A stretch of DNA of 64,000 nt. Origin: Rebecca billardiae RCC1528 (lineage: Eukaryota > Haptophyta). The notes beneath the pieces are model-generated. The model was not told the origin of the DNA and ran no database searches. It saw only the letters and a list, made by a program, of their open reading frames with translations. The DNA is taken from the NCBI GenBank assembly GCA_965240325.2, contig OZ251245.1, positions 310,001-374,000 on the forward strand. Direction: 5' to 3'. A program made the position numbers and the translations under genes. The first letter of the stretch is position 1. Every line of letters begins with the position of its first letter. This document shows positions 10,930 to 20,700 of the stretch, piece by piece.

Positions 10930-10975
10930 TACAGTTTATACTAAGAATAAGAGACGCACACAGCTCAGGCAGGCG
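10930..10975 (-). promoter_or_regulatory. Conserved intergenic motif, copy 1 (upstream of sulfatase)
   Basis: Read on the minus strand, this segment contains TCTCTTATTCTTAGTA. It matches 39688-39735 along its whole length except for two small indels (4 nt and 2 nt). It lies about 110 nt upstream of the sulfatase ATG and about 117 nt downstream of the preceding stop codon, so it could be a promoter, a 3'-end signal or a dispersed repeat. Confidence 0.6.
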
Positions 10976-11091
10976 ACGACAGTAGTGTCTAGTGATCGAC
11001 CGTGCTTGCCGACGATGACTGACTACGGCCGTCAAACGAAGTGAGTATTTCCGATTATTATTGGACGTCCGGCGTCGGCTCCCGCTCCGGG

Positions 11092-13014
11092 TCACAACCC
11101 CGACGCATCTGCGGCATCATCGGCTGCAGCGACCGCCGCCGGCAGCTGGGACTCAGCGGTCAGCTGCGGCGCTGAGCCTGAGGCCGCCGCACGCTCGCGC
11201 CAATCCCTGTGCTCGCGTGGCGTGCGGCGCGCCGACGAGCTACGCGCCGCGCCGCTGCTCCGCTCGGACCGCTGCCGCCGGAGCGTGGGCTTGAAGTGCG
11301 CGTACGATGGCTTGGGTTTCGACGGCACCGCGACGGCGTGCAGCAGCCCGTCCGGGCCGACCACCTTCTCGATGGCGCGCTCTCCGCGAAGCCGCTGCGC
11401 GAGCTGCGACGTTGGCGTGTCTCGCTCCCGCCGGGGTGCGCCGCGCGCCGCAGCGCCACCCGGCGGCACGCTGCCTGCGGCCGCCCCTGCCGGCCACGGC
11501 GGCGCACGGGGCTCGGCCCGAGCTGGCCGCCGCGCCGCCGCCCCAAGCGCCACCTCCGCGACTTGCTCCCGAAGCGCAAGCGCTGCCGCGGCCTCGTGGC
11601 GTGCGCGGCGCGCTACCACTTCCGCAGCCGCGCGTTCGCTCACCTCCCGCGCCGCCGCCGCCTGCCGCGCGGCGGCCTCGCGCTCGCGCGCCGCGGCCGC
11701 TGCGCGCGCCGCCGCGGCTGCGCGCGCCTGCGCGGCCGCGCGCTCCGCCTCGGCGCGCTCACGCGCCTCCTGTGCGGCCGCGGCCGCGGCGGCCTCCGCG
11801 GCCGCGCGCGCGCGCGCGGCCGCCGCACGCGCCTCCTCCTCCACGCGCGCGCGCGCCGCAGCCGCGCGCTCGGCCTCAGCGCGCTCGCGCGCCTGCCGCG
11901 CGGCGATGGCCGCGGCGGCCTCCGCCGCCGCGCGCGCGCGCGCCTCCGCCGCGCGCGCCTCCGCCTGTGCGCGCTCGCGCGCGCGTCGCGCGACGCGCGG
12001 CGCGATCCGCTGCGCGCCGTCATCACCGGCCAGCCAATCAGAGCGCTCGCAGCAGTTGGCGTAGCCAAAGGGCGCGAAGAGGGCGGGGTCCGCGGCGCGC
12101 ACGGCGGCGGCGAGGGTCGCGTTCGCGCCGAACGAGGCGCGGCACGCCTTGAGCCGGCGCTGCACCCGCCCCGCCCCCGCCGCGCGCGCCTCTGGCGGCG
12201 CCTGCCGCGGATGGGCGAGCAGTGCGCGCGCGCGCGCCCACGCAGCCGCCCCGAGCGGCCGGCCAGACCAGACTTCAAACTGCATGAGGCAGCGCTCGAT
12301 GTCCTCGCCGAGGGTCTCGACGAGCACCCAGCAGTCCGCGTGCGCGAGCGGCTCGAGCGCCGACGCGTTCAGCCGGCGCGCCATCCGCCCCGCCGTGCAC
12401 ACCTCCGCGCCCAGGCCGCCATCGTTGAGCCCATTGCAGTGCGTGTGGCCGTCATTTGGAAAGCAGCCGTGGTCAAGTGAGTAGGCCCAGAGGACATAGG
12501 AGGCGAAGCCGACGGGCTGGGACGGGGCTCGGCGGCCGGGCGCGCGCCGCCGCCGCGCGGCGAGCAGCCACTCGAGCAGCTCGGCCGGCACGGGCGCGTC
12601 GGAGTTCGCGCTCGGCACGGGCACGAACGAGCTGGCCGCGCCGCCGATTCGGAACGGCGTACGCGCGGGCCCGGCGGCATATGAGAGGTAGAGTGTGCAC
12701 GGGTTGCGCATGAGCGCGACGACGAAGTGGGGGCTGCGCACGCCGAGGGCATCGGGAAGCGCCGTCGTCGCGCCCACGGCCACGTACCGCTCGGGCGCCG
12801 CCTGCGAGAGCACGTGCGAGACAAAGCCGCTCGCGGCGCGCGGCGACTGCCGGAGCACGAGCAGCGCATCCGCGGCGGTCGCGCCTTTGGGGAGGGCGGG
12901 GGGCACGCGGCTGCGGTTGTTCTCGCCAACGGACGGGCACCACCGCGAGCCGAGCGCGGCTGGGACCACGATCGTCACCAGCACGAGAGATGTCCTCGCA
13001 ATACTCGAGAACAT
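11092..13014 (-). CDS. Putative sulfotransferase-like secretory protein with alanine-rich coiled coil
   Basis: 640 aa, starting at an ATG followed by a signal peptide or anchor (residues 1-22). The segments LLVLRQSPRAASGFV and HFVVALMRNPCTLYLSY resemble the 5'- and 3'-phosphosulfate-binding motifs of P-loop sulfotransferases (seen pattern, family assignment inferred). The N-terminal globular half has several cysteines. It is followed by about 160 residues of Ala/Arg/Glu-rich heptad-like sequence (roughly 325-485) predicted to form a long helix, and by a basic low-complexity tail. The gene precedes the sulfatase on the same strand and diverges from the Zn2Cys6-esterase gene. It could equally be an uncharacterised algal protein; the sulfotransferase call is tentative. 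Confidence 0.45.
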   Translation of the reverse strand: MFSSIARTSLVLVTIVVPAALGSRWCPSVGENNRSRVPPALPKGATAADALLVLRQSPRAASGFVSHVLSQAAPERYVAVGATTALPDALGVRSPHFVVALMRNPCTLYLSYAAGPARTPFRIGGAASSFVPVPSANSDAPVPAELLEWLLAARRRRAPGRRAPSQPVGFASYVLWAYSLDHGCFPNDGHTHCNGLNDGGLGAEVCTAGRMARRLNASALEPLAHADCWVLVETLGEDIERCLMQFEVWSGRPLGAAAWARARALLAHPRQAPPEARAAGAGRVQRRLKACRASFGANATLAAAVRAADPALFAPFGYANCCERSDWLAGDDGAQRIAPRVARRARERAQAEARAAEARARAAAEAAAAIAARQARERAEAERAAAARARVEEEARAAAARARAAAEAAAAAAAQEARERAEAERAAAQARAAAAARAAAAAREREAAARQAAAAREVSERAAAEVVARRARHEAAAALALREQVAEVALGAAARRPARAEPRAPPWPAGAAAGSVPPGGAAARGAPRRERDTPTSQLAQRLRGERAIEKVVGPDGLLHAVAVPSKPKPSYAHFKPTLRRQRSERSSGAARSSSARRTPREHRDWRERAAASGSAPQLTAESQLPAAVAAADDAADASGL

Positions 13015-13234
13015 CTCTCACACGCCGGCCGCCATCGTGCCCACACCCACACCCGTCATCTCTCCGTCACTCTCAGTGGCCGTCACGCCGCCGCCGCGGG
13101 ATGAGGGAGATCTCGATGGATCTCCCCGGGCTTGTCGTCAGGAACCTGCGCCGCGGTGCTGCAGCAAGCTGCAAGCGCTCGCTCGGTCACCTACCTCGGG
13201 CTTCTCCCGAGCCGCGGGCTCGAGCCCTGGCGCG

Positions 13235-14797
13235 ATGGCCCCGGCGAAGCTGGCGTGCAAGGCGTGCCGGCTGAGCAAGGTCAAGTGCGACGCGGAGCAG
13301 CGCTCCGGCACCTGCTCGCGATGCGAGCGCCTCGGCCTGAACTGCGTGCCGTGCGGGCCGTGCATGCGCGGCCGGCCAAACGCCAACCGGGATCGCTCGC
13401 GTCTCGGCCCCGCGGTGAAGGCGCTGCTGATCAGCGAGGGCGGCGACGCCGCGGCGGCGAGCAGCGACGGCGAGCGCGGGGCCAGGTCGATCCGCCACCT
13501 CTTCCTCCTCGCGGGCCAGTCCAACATGGCGGGCCGCGGCCGGATGGACGACGGCGACGCGGGGAACGAGGAGTCTGAACTCGACGATGAGCACGAGTGC
13601 GAGCCGGACACGCGCATCCACGTGTTCCGCTCGGAGGCGGAGGGCTGGCAGCCCGCGCGGCACCCGCTGCACCAGGACAAGCCGGCCAAGGCCGGCATCG
13701 GCCCCGGCCTCGCCTTCGCGCGCGCCGTCGTCGACTTCCTGCCGCCGAACGAGAGCGTCGGCCTCGTCGCGTGCGCCGTCGGCGGGTCGCCGATTTCGCA
13801 GTGGGCCGCCGAGCCGGCGGAGCAGCCGGGAGAGCTGTTCCGCGCGGCGGTCGCCACGTTCGCCGTGGCGGCGAAGGCGACCGCCGACGCCGGCGCCGAC
13901 GCCGCGCTGGGCGGCGTGCTCTGGCACCAGGGCGAGTCAGACTGCGCAGCCGCCTGCCCCCGGGCAGCTGAGGGCTACGCCACACGGCTGCGGGCAGTTG
14001 TGCGCGCCCTTCCGGCGGCGTGCGGCGCGCCGTGCGCGCCGGTGATCCTCGGCGAGCTCGGGCTGGAGTTCCTCGACGCCGAGCACGACGCGCGCTTCCA
14101 CGCCGCCCGCGCCATCAACCGCGCCATCGTGCACGTCGGCAGCACCGCCGGACCGAGCGTGAGTGTTGTCTCTGCGCGCGGCCTCGGCCACGTCGGCGAC
14201 CAGCTGCACTTCTCCGCGCGCGCGGCGAACGAGCTGGGCGTGCGGTACGCGTGGCGCTGGCTCGAGCTCACCGGGCGCGTGACGCGCTCGCTGCGCACGC
14301 TCGTCACCGCCGGCGCCGGCGTCGATCGGCCGCTCTGCGATCCTGCTGCGGCGTCGCTGCCGCCGCCCGCTGGCATGGGCTTCGGCGGCGGCGGCGCGCC
14401 CGGCGCTGCGTGCAGCGACGCTCGGTGCCACGCGCCACCGGTGCCCGTGGGCGGCGGCGACGGGGCGCACGCGCCAGCTGCCGGCGCCGGCGGGTGGTGT
14501 GCCGCGGGCGCGGGCCCGGGAGCGGCGAGTGCGCCGCCGCCGCACCTCGGCGGGCCTGGGGCTGGCAGTCGCGAAGTGTGCGGCTGCGGCAGCGTCGCGC
14601 GACCAGGCTGCAGCGCGCCCGCGCTCGGCGCGAGCCCCGGCGACGGCACGATGGGCACAGCCACGGTATGGGTGGCGACTTCCGCCCACGCGGGCGAGCC
14701 GATGGAGTGCGTGGAGGCCGAGCCGCCCGAGGCAGCGGAGTGCCGGAAGCGCGCGCTGGACGCGCTCGCCGCCGCCGAGCCCGCCATCATCGATTGA
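13235..14797 (+). CDS. Zn2Cys6 binuclear cluster fused to SASA/CE6-type acetylesterase
   Basis: A single open frame of 520 aa joins two unrelated domains. Residues about 5-37 form a fungal-type Zn2Cys6 cluster with all six cysteines (C-x2-C-x6-C ... C-x2-C-x6-C, from CKACRLSKVKC to LGLNC). Residues about 85-370 form a sialate-O-acetylesterase/CE6-type SGNH hydrolase: LAGQSNMAGRG with the nucleophile Ser, LWHQGESD, and a late DQLHFS with the likely catalytic Asp/His. The C-terminal 150 residues are Gly/Pro/Ala-rich. The ATG at 13235 is the only one in frame before the cluster. The gene diverges from the sulfotransferase-like gene over 220 bp. Whether the protein acts in the nucleus or the cluster is a non-DNA-binding zinc module is unknown. 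Deacetylation of carbohydrate is the family role. Confidence 0.8.
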   Translation: MAPAKLACKACRLSKVKCDAEQRSGTCSRCERLGLNCVPCGPCMRGRPNANRDRSRLGPAVKALLISEGGDAAAASSDGERGARSIRHLFLLAGQSNMAGRGRMDDGDAGNEESELDDEHECEPDTRIHVFRSEAEGWQPARHPLHQDKPAKAGIGPGLAFARAVVDFLPPNESVGLVACAVGGSPISQWAAEPAEQPGELFRAAVATFAVAAKATADAGADAALGGVLWHQGESDCAAACPRAAEGYATRLRAVVRALPAACGAPCAPVILGELGLEFLDAEHDARFHAARAINRAIVHVGSTAGPSVSVVSARGLGHVGDQLHFSARAANELGVRYAWRWLELTGRVTRSLRTLVTAGAGVDRPLCDPAAASLPPPAGMGFGGGGAPGAACSDARCHAPPVPVGGGDGAHAPAAGAGGWCAAGAGPGAASAPPPHLGGPGAGSREVCGCGSVARPGCSAPALGASPGDGTMGTATVWVATSAHAGEPMECVEAEPPEAAECRKRALDALAAAEPAIID

Positions 14798-15022
14798 TAC
14801 ATCAGTCATACAGTGACAGCGGTAGTGTCATAATCGTACTATGATACCTACAGTATGGGGGTAATGGGGGTACAGTACAGGCTGCTGGCTGGTCTGTGCA
14901 CGCCGCTTCCGACTTCCGAGGCAGCTGCCGGGCTCACGCCCGTGTGCTGCCGGGCGCACGCCCGCCTATCCGCACGGCGCAACACGCGGAGGGAGGTCAC
15001 CCGGAGGGGCGGACTTTGGAGG

Positions 15023-16627
15023 ATGCGCTGTGCCATCGCGCTCGTCGCGCTCGTTGCGCGCGCCTCCGCCCACCCGTCGGCAGAGGCGAGCGCTGACATC
15101 GGCATCTATCCTGGTTATGACGGCAGCGAGGCTACGCCCGCGGGCGAGGTGCTGGTGCGCAGGGTGGTGGGGACAGACGCCATCAGCATCACGGGGCGTG
15201 TCTCAGGGCTCGAGCCAGGCGTGAGCGGTGCCGGCGTGCACGTCCACGAGGGCACGAGCTGCGCGGACGCCGCCGCCGTCGGCGCTCACCTGCGGCCATC
15301 AGGCGCGGCTGAGGATCCGTGGCGCGACTCAGCATACGACACGGACGAGGCCGGTGTCGCGCAGCTCGGCCTGCTCGTGCGCGCGTTCTCCGTCGACGCT
15401 GCCGAGGCGGACACGCTGATAGGCCACGCCATTGTCTTCCACCTGCGCAGTGGCAAGCGCGCCGGCTGCGGCGTGATTGCAATCTCGGCCAACGCGAGCG
15501 GAGCGCCGCGCCCGCCCGCCGCCGTGGCTCTGCTGCCGCCCCTGGCGCCGCCGCTGGCGGCCGGGCCGCCGCCACCGCCCGCGCCAGCGGCTGCCAACCG
15601 CACCGGCAGAGCACCAGCGCCGCCGCCGCTCCCGCCGGCCGTGCCGCTCCCTCCGTACACGCCAAGAGCAGCGTACAGCTCAAGCGTGCCGCCAGGGCCG
15701 CCTTCGCCGCCAGGGCCGCCTTCGCCGCCACCAGTGCCATCGCCGCCGCCAATGGTGCATCTTCCGCCGGCGTCGACCTGGATGGGCGCGCCGCCGCCCG
15801 CCACTACCCCGGCGGCTGCGTACCCGCCTCCCACGCCGCCGTGGCCGCCGCTGCCCGACGGGCCAACCTGGCTGCCATGGCCGCCGCCGCTGCCGCCGGC
15901 GGCTCGCAGCGCTCCTCGGAGGCCGCCGTCGCCGCCATTCGCTTCGCCGCCGCCGCCGTCGCACGCGCGCGCGCCGCCAGCCAAGCGCAGAGCGCCACCG
16001 CCGGCGCCGGCGCCGGCGTCCTCGCCGCCCTCGTTGCCACGCCCGCCACCGGCGCGCAGCCCAAAGCCGCCCGCCCCACCGCCCTCTCCTGCGCCGCCGC
16101 CGCCGCCGCCCGCATCGCCCGCGCCGCCGCCGATGCCTCCGCCGCCGCCCGACTGCTTGTCCTTCCGATTGGGCACCTGCCAGCTGTGCGCCAGCGCGCG
16201 GGGGTGCGTCTGGCTCACGGAGTCCGGGATGTGCGTGCTCGGGCCGTGCAGGCTCGCGAGCGGCTGCGTGGCGATGCGGAGCGAGTGCCGGGCGCCGACG
16301 AAACTCTCGCCCTCGCCGCCGGCGTTCGGTTCACCGCCGCCGCCGCCCGCCGCTCCCGCAGTCACGCCCGCGGATCAGGGCGCGAGCAGCGCCGTGCCGC
16401 CCGAGGGCAGCAGGCGCGGCGGCGCCGCGCTCATACTCGCGCTCGTGCTCGGCGTCCCGTGTCTGGCGCTGCTCGCCTGGCGCGCCGGCTACCTCCAGCG
16501 CCGCTACTGCCCGTACTGGCCGATGCTGGGCAGTCACGGCGCCTCCGAGTTCGAGCCGATGGAGTTCGAGCTGGGCAACTTCCGCGGCGACCCGACGCAG
16601 AGCGGATACCGGTCGTACCTAGACTAG
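15023..16627 (+). CDS. Type I surface protein: Cu/Zn-SOD-like domain, proline-rich stalk, PSI-like module, TM
   Basis: 534 aa. A signal peptide (residues 1-16) is followed by a domain resembling Cu/Zn superoxide dismutase. It keeps VHVHEG (His73, His75), a Cys80/His89 pair, and near residue 150 the SOD-like block GHAIVFHL...AGCGVI. The usual spacing of metal ligands is only partly kept, so activity is uncertain. Next comes a long Pro/Ser/Ala stalk of PPSPP type, as in algal cell-wall glycoproteins. A cysteine-rich PSI-like module follows (from DCLSFRLGTCQLC to SEC), then a transmembrane helix (about 467-486) and a 48-residue acidic/aromatic cytosolic tail. The start was chosen because it opens the signal peptide. 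It probably acts as a cell-surface or wall-anchored protein. Confidence 0.75.
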   Translation: MRCAIALVALVARASAHPSAEASADIGIYPGYDGSEATPAGEVLVRRVVGTDAISITGRVSGLEPGVSGAGVHVHEGTSCADAAAVGAHLRPSGAAEDPWRDSAYDTDEAGVAQLGLLVRAFSVDAAEADTLIGHAIVFHLRSGKRAGCGVIAISANASGAPRPPAAVALLPPLAPPLAAGPPPPPAPAAANRTGRAPAPPPLPPAVPLPPYTPRAAYSSSVPPGPPSPPGPPSPPPVPSPPPMVHLPPASTWMGAPPPATTPAAAYPPPTPPWPPLPDGPTWLPWPPPLPPAARSAPRRPPSPPFASPPPPSHARAPPAKRRAPPPAPAPASSPPSLPRPPPARSPKPPAPPPSPAPPPPPPASPAPPPMPPPPPDCLSFRLGTCQLCASARGCVWLTESGMCVLGPCRLASGCVAMRSECRAPTKLSPSPPAFGSPPPPPAAPAVTPADQGASSAVPPEGSRRGGAALILALVLGVPCLALLAWRAGYLQRRYCPYWPMLGSHGASEFEPMEFELGNFRGDPTQSGYRSYLD

Positions 16628-17062
16628 CAGGAGCAGCCTGCTGGCGGACGCCGTCTGCGTCCGCGCGGGCCGCAACACTAACAATCAGTAAGATAGTATG
16701 GCGCGGGCCGTACCGAGGCGGGGGCGTCGGCCGTCACGACCGCGTACGGGCGCGTACCGGAGCCGCGCCCGCGCTGAGCCTAAGTGCGCCGCGCCGCCCG
16801 CCTTCGATATGATCGATGCGCTATGATGATGGCTACTTCCGATCCGTGAATGAGAATCTGAGACTGAATCGAGTTCGATCTGCCCGTAGTCACTCTGCCA
16901 CTCCGGGCTGGCCGAGCCGCCCCGTTATTGCCCGCGCGTTCTGCGGGCGGCGTTGTCGGTTGCGTACATCAGGACCTCGCGGCGGGCTTACTAGCTGCGA
17001 AGTGCGATGACTACTGCTGATATAAGTGCTATACTTATTAATATATATGTGACTCTTCTCTC

Positions 17063-17118
<56 letters not shown>

Positions 17119-17765
17119 TAATTATAAATATGATAAGTGCGAGACCCGCGACGAACATCGGCACTTGCAGCTTTGAGCTTATATATACTTTGCTGCTCGG
17201 GTCGTAATTGCCCGCACTAGTCGGCCCGTAGTGGACCCTAACGTGAGTGGCGGCGGCTGACGTGTCAGCCTGCGTCGGGTCAGCCCATATATGTTACGAT
17301 CGGCAGCTTCAGAGTTAGACTTTCCCGGTGGTAAGTATATATAGTATCCATCACATCATAGTTAATAGTAATACGGCTGTGCCAGTGATATAGCCAGGAC
17401 CCCTTGTGCGCTGTCGCGCGCCAGACCCACCAAACCGTTGAGACCGAACCAACTGCGCGGCAGTAGTTCAATTCGTCACTCACTCGGACAGTCTCACTGC
17501 TCTGCTGATCAGACTCTGTGCGCTGTACAATACTGAATACTCAATATACTCTAATGTACAGTTGTGGCACTCTCAAACGACCAGGATGCGATCACAGCTC
17601 CAGTTCTTCAGGACCAACCAAGACCAAGACCAAGTTGGAGCCCGCCTACTCCGACGGAATCTGTCTCATCGCTACACACCACTGGGGCGGCCAGACACGA
17701 CGAAGTCACGAAGCCGCCCGCCGTGGGCAGCGGCACGTCGTTGGGGCGGCCCACGAGCACCCGCG
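16628..17765. other. Intergenic region with CT microsatellite, no gene seen
   Basis: About 1.1 kb between the SOD-like gene and the helicase. It holds an AT-richer core and a (CT)n tract at about 17062-17115. Small ORFs here show no family resemblance. Confidence 0.7.
17062..17115 (+). repeat. (CT)n microsatellite
   Basis: Uninterrupted CT dinucleotides of about 50 bp followed by an AT-rich stretch. Confidence 0.95.
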
Positions 17766-20700
17766 ATGGCGAAGAAGAGTGGCGGTGGCGAGGGCGGCGG
17801 CAAGACTCGGCGCGGTGGGCAGGGCCGGCGCGGCGGCACCATCGCCAAGCGGCGCGCGGCGGTCGCGGCCTCGGAGAACATCACGCGCGAGATCGCAGCG
17901 AACATGGCTGGCGGCGCGGGCGGCGGGAAGGGCGGCGGCGGCGGTCAGAACCGGCGCGGCGGGCAGGGCCGGCGCGGCGGGAAGGGCGGCGGCGGCGGTG
18001 GCGGCGGCGGGAGCCAGGGCGCCTCCGTCGCGCAGCTGCACAAGGCCATCCGGCGAGAAGTGAACAAGGACAACGTGCCGGGGGCCCTGGTCGCTTACTC
18101 GCAGCTGCGCGACGCGCGCGCGCGGATGGACGGGCAGACGGTGCACATGCTCGCGATGCTGCTGATCAGCCACGGGCACCTGCGCCCGGCGCTCGAGCTG
18201 CTCCGCGAGGTCGCGCCCTACCGCCCGCTCACGCCCAGCCAGCTGCCCGAGGCACTGAGCAACCTGCCACAGACGATTGACTCGGCCGCCGCGGCGGCCG
18301 TCGTCGACGCGCTCGTCGGCGCGACCGCGTTCGCCGACGGCGACGCCGCGGCGGAGTTCTTCCGCGCGCGGGCGCGCTGGGTCGTGATGGAGTTCGCCGA
18401 CGAGGCGCGCTCCGCGCTCGACGCGATCGCGCACAGCGACCCGTGGGTGCTCGCACGCCAGGGTAGGTGCGTGCTGGGCTGCGCGCTCAGCGCCGGTGGC
18501 AACTCGGGCGAGCTGCTGGCGACGGGCGGCATGGACGCGGGCTCCGACGTGCGCCGGCCGCTCTCGATCGGGGACACCGTCTCGCTCCGCCTCGCGCGCC
18601 CGCCCGCGCCAGCCGCCGCCCCGACGGCGGCCGCCCCAGCCGACGAGTACGGCGAGGGCGCGCTGCCGTCTGCGCGCTCCGCCCTGTCTCTGCTTGAGGG
18701 CAGTTGGATCGAGGCGGAGGTGGTGAGCGCGCGGCCGCTGGTGCTCAAGCCGGTGATCAGCACGATCGCGTCGAGCGTCGCCGGCCTCGTCGGCGCGCCG
18801 CGCGACGCCGAGCAGGGGGCCGCCTCCGCGCCGCCGCTGCCGCCGCCCGACGGCTGCGGCGGCGGCGGCGCCGGGCTCACGCCGGGCGCAGGGAGTGGAC
18901 CTCCGACGCTGCGTGCGCTCTGGTCCGGGGCCGCCGAGCCGCCCGGCGGCGGCTCGGGCGTGTTCGGCCCCGAGCCACGCGCCGCCGACGCCGCGTGCGC
19001 GCCGCGCGTCGTGCGCGCGCCCTCCAAGAACAGCGCTCTCGGCGGCGGGAGCTCGGCCGCGCCCGCCTCCGCCGCGGCGGGCCGTGAGTTTCGTGTCGAC
19101 AAGTTGGCGAATCGAATCACGCTGGAGCGGACGGTGCGCGCGCTGGCGGCGGTGGTGGGCGGCAGCGCGGGCGCGGGGCTGCCCGCGGGCTCCCCGGCCG
19201 CGCCGATCGTCGCCGCGCTGCTCGGCGTCGACGTCGGCGATGCGAGCATCCTCAGCCGCGCGCCGACCGACCGTCCGCTCGTCTGGCCGGCCACTGACCC
19301 GAGCCCGGCGCCGCCGGCCGGCGCGCGGTTGGTGCGCGAGGCGTGCGCGCTGCCGCGCGATGCGGGCATGGCGGCCGACGCGGCGCAGCCGGGCGGCGGC
19401 CTCGGCGCGGCGGGCGGGAGCCTCGCCGAGCGCTTCGGGCTCGCGGCGGCGGCGGCGGCGCCGGGCGGCGGCCAGCGCCCGGCGGCGGCCGCTAGCGCTG
19501 ACTGGCGCATGCCCGGTGCGGCGGCCGCCGCCGCGCCTGGATCCGTCGGCTTCGTCGAGCGCTTCTTGGGCGGGCTGAACCAGTCGCAGGCCGACGCGGT
19601 GCGCGCGGCGTTCGAGCGCCGCCTCACGCTCATCCAGGGCCCGCCGGGCACGGGCAAGACGCGCGTCGCCGTGCGCGTACTGCTTGCTCGCGTGCGCGCG
19701 GGCGATCGCTGCCTCGCGGCATCCGACTCGAATATTGCCGTCGACAACCTGCTCAGCGGGCTGGTGGCGCTCGGGCTGCGCGCGGTGCGCGTCGGCCGGC
19801 CCGAGTCGACGCGGCCCGACCTGCTCCCGTACTGCGCCGACGAGATCGGCCTGCGCGCCGGCGGCCGGCGCAGCGAGCAGCTGCAGGCGCGGATGCGCGC
19901 CGTGCAGCGCGCGGAGGTGGTCTGTGCGACGTGTGTGGGCGCGGGCGCGCCCGTCCTCGATCGGCAGCAGTTCCACACGGTGCTGGTGGACGAGGCGTGC
20001 CAGGCGACCGACGCGGCGACGATCGTGCCGCTCACGCGCGGGTGCCAGTCCCTCGTCCTCGTGGGCGACCAGTGCCAGCTCCCGCCAACCGTCACCTCGG
20101 AGGACGCGAAGGCGGGCGGCGCGGCGGTGTCCTTATTTGAACGGCTGCTGCTCGCGGGCGTAGCTCCGCACATGCTGCGCACGCAGTACCGCATGCACCC
20201 GGCCATCGCCGCGTTCCCGTCGGACTGCTTCTACCAGGGCGCGGTGGACTCCGGCGTGCGCGCCGCCGAGCGCCCCGCGCCGCCGGGCTTCAGCTGGCCG
20301 CGCGCCGAGACCCCCGTCGCCTTCCTCCACACGCTCGGCGCGGGCGGCGAGTCGTCCGAAGGCGTGAGCAAGCTTAATCAGGCGGAGGCGGAGGTGGTGG
20401 CCCACCTCGTGCACAGCGTGCTGTACGCGGGCGGGCTGCGCGCGGCGGAGGTGGGCGTGATCTCGCCGTACGCGGCGCAGTGCACGCTGCTCAAGCGCGC
20501 GCTCTCCCGCTCGCTCGGCCGCGAGCACGGCCGCGCGGTCGAGGTCGCGTCCGTCGACGGCTTCCAGGGCCGCGAGAAGGAACTGATGGTTGTCTCAACC
20601 GTGCGCGCCAACGCGCGCGGCAGTGTCGGCTTCCTTGCGGACTGGCGGCGGGCGAACGTGGCGCTCACGCGCGCGAAGCGCGGGCTGATCGTCGTCGGCG

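Noticed and set aside
12695-13234. N-terminal extension of the Zn2Cys6-esterase frame
   Set aside because: It starts at a non-ATG codon and is antisense to the start of the sulfotransferase-like gene; the first ATG is 13235.
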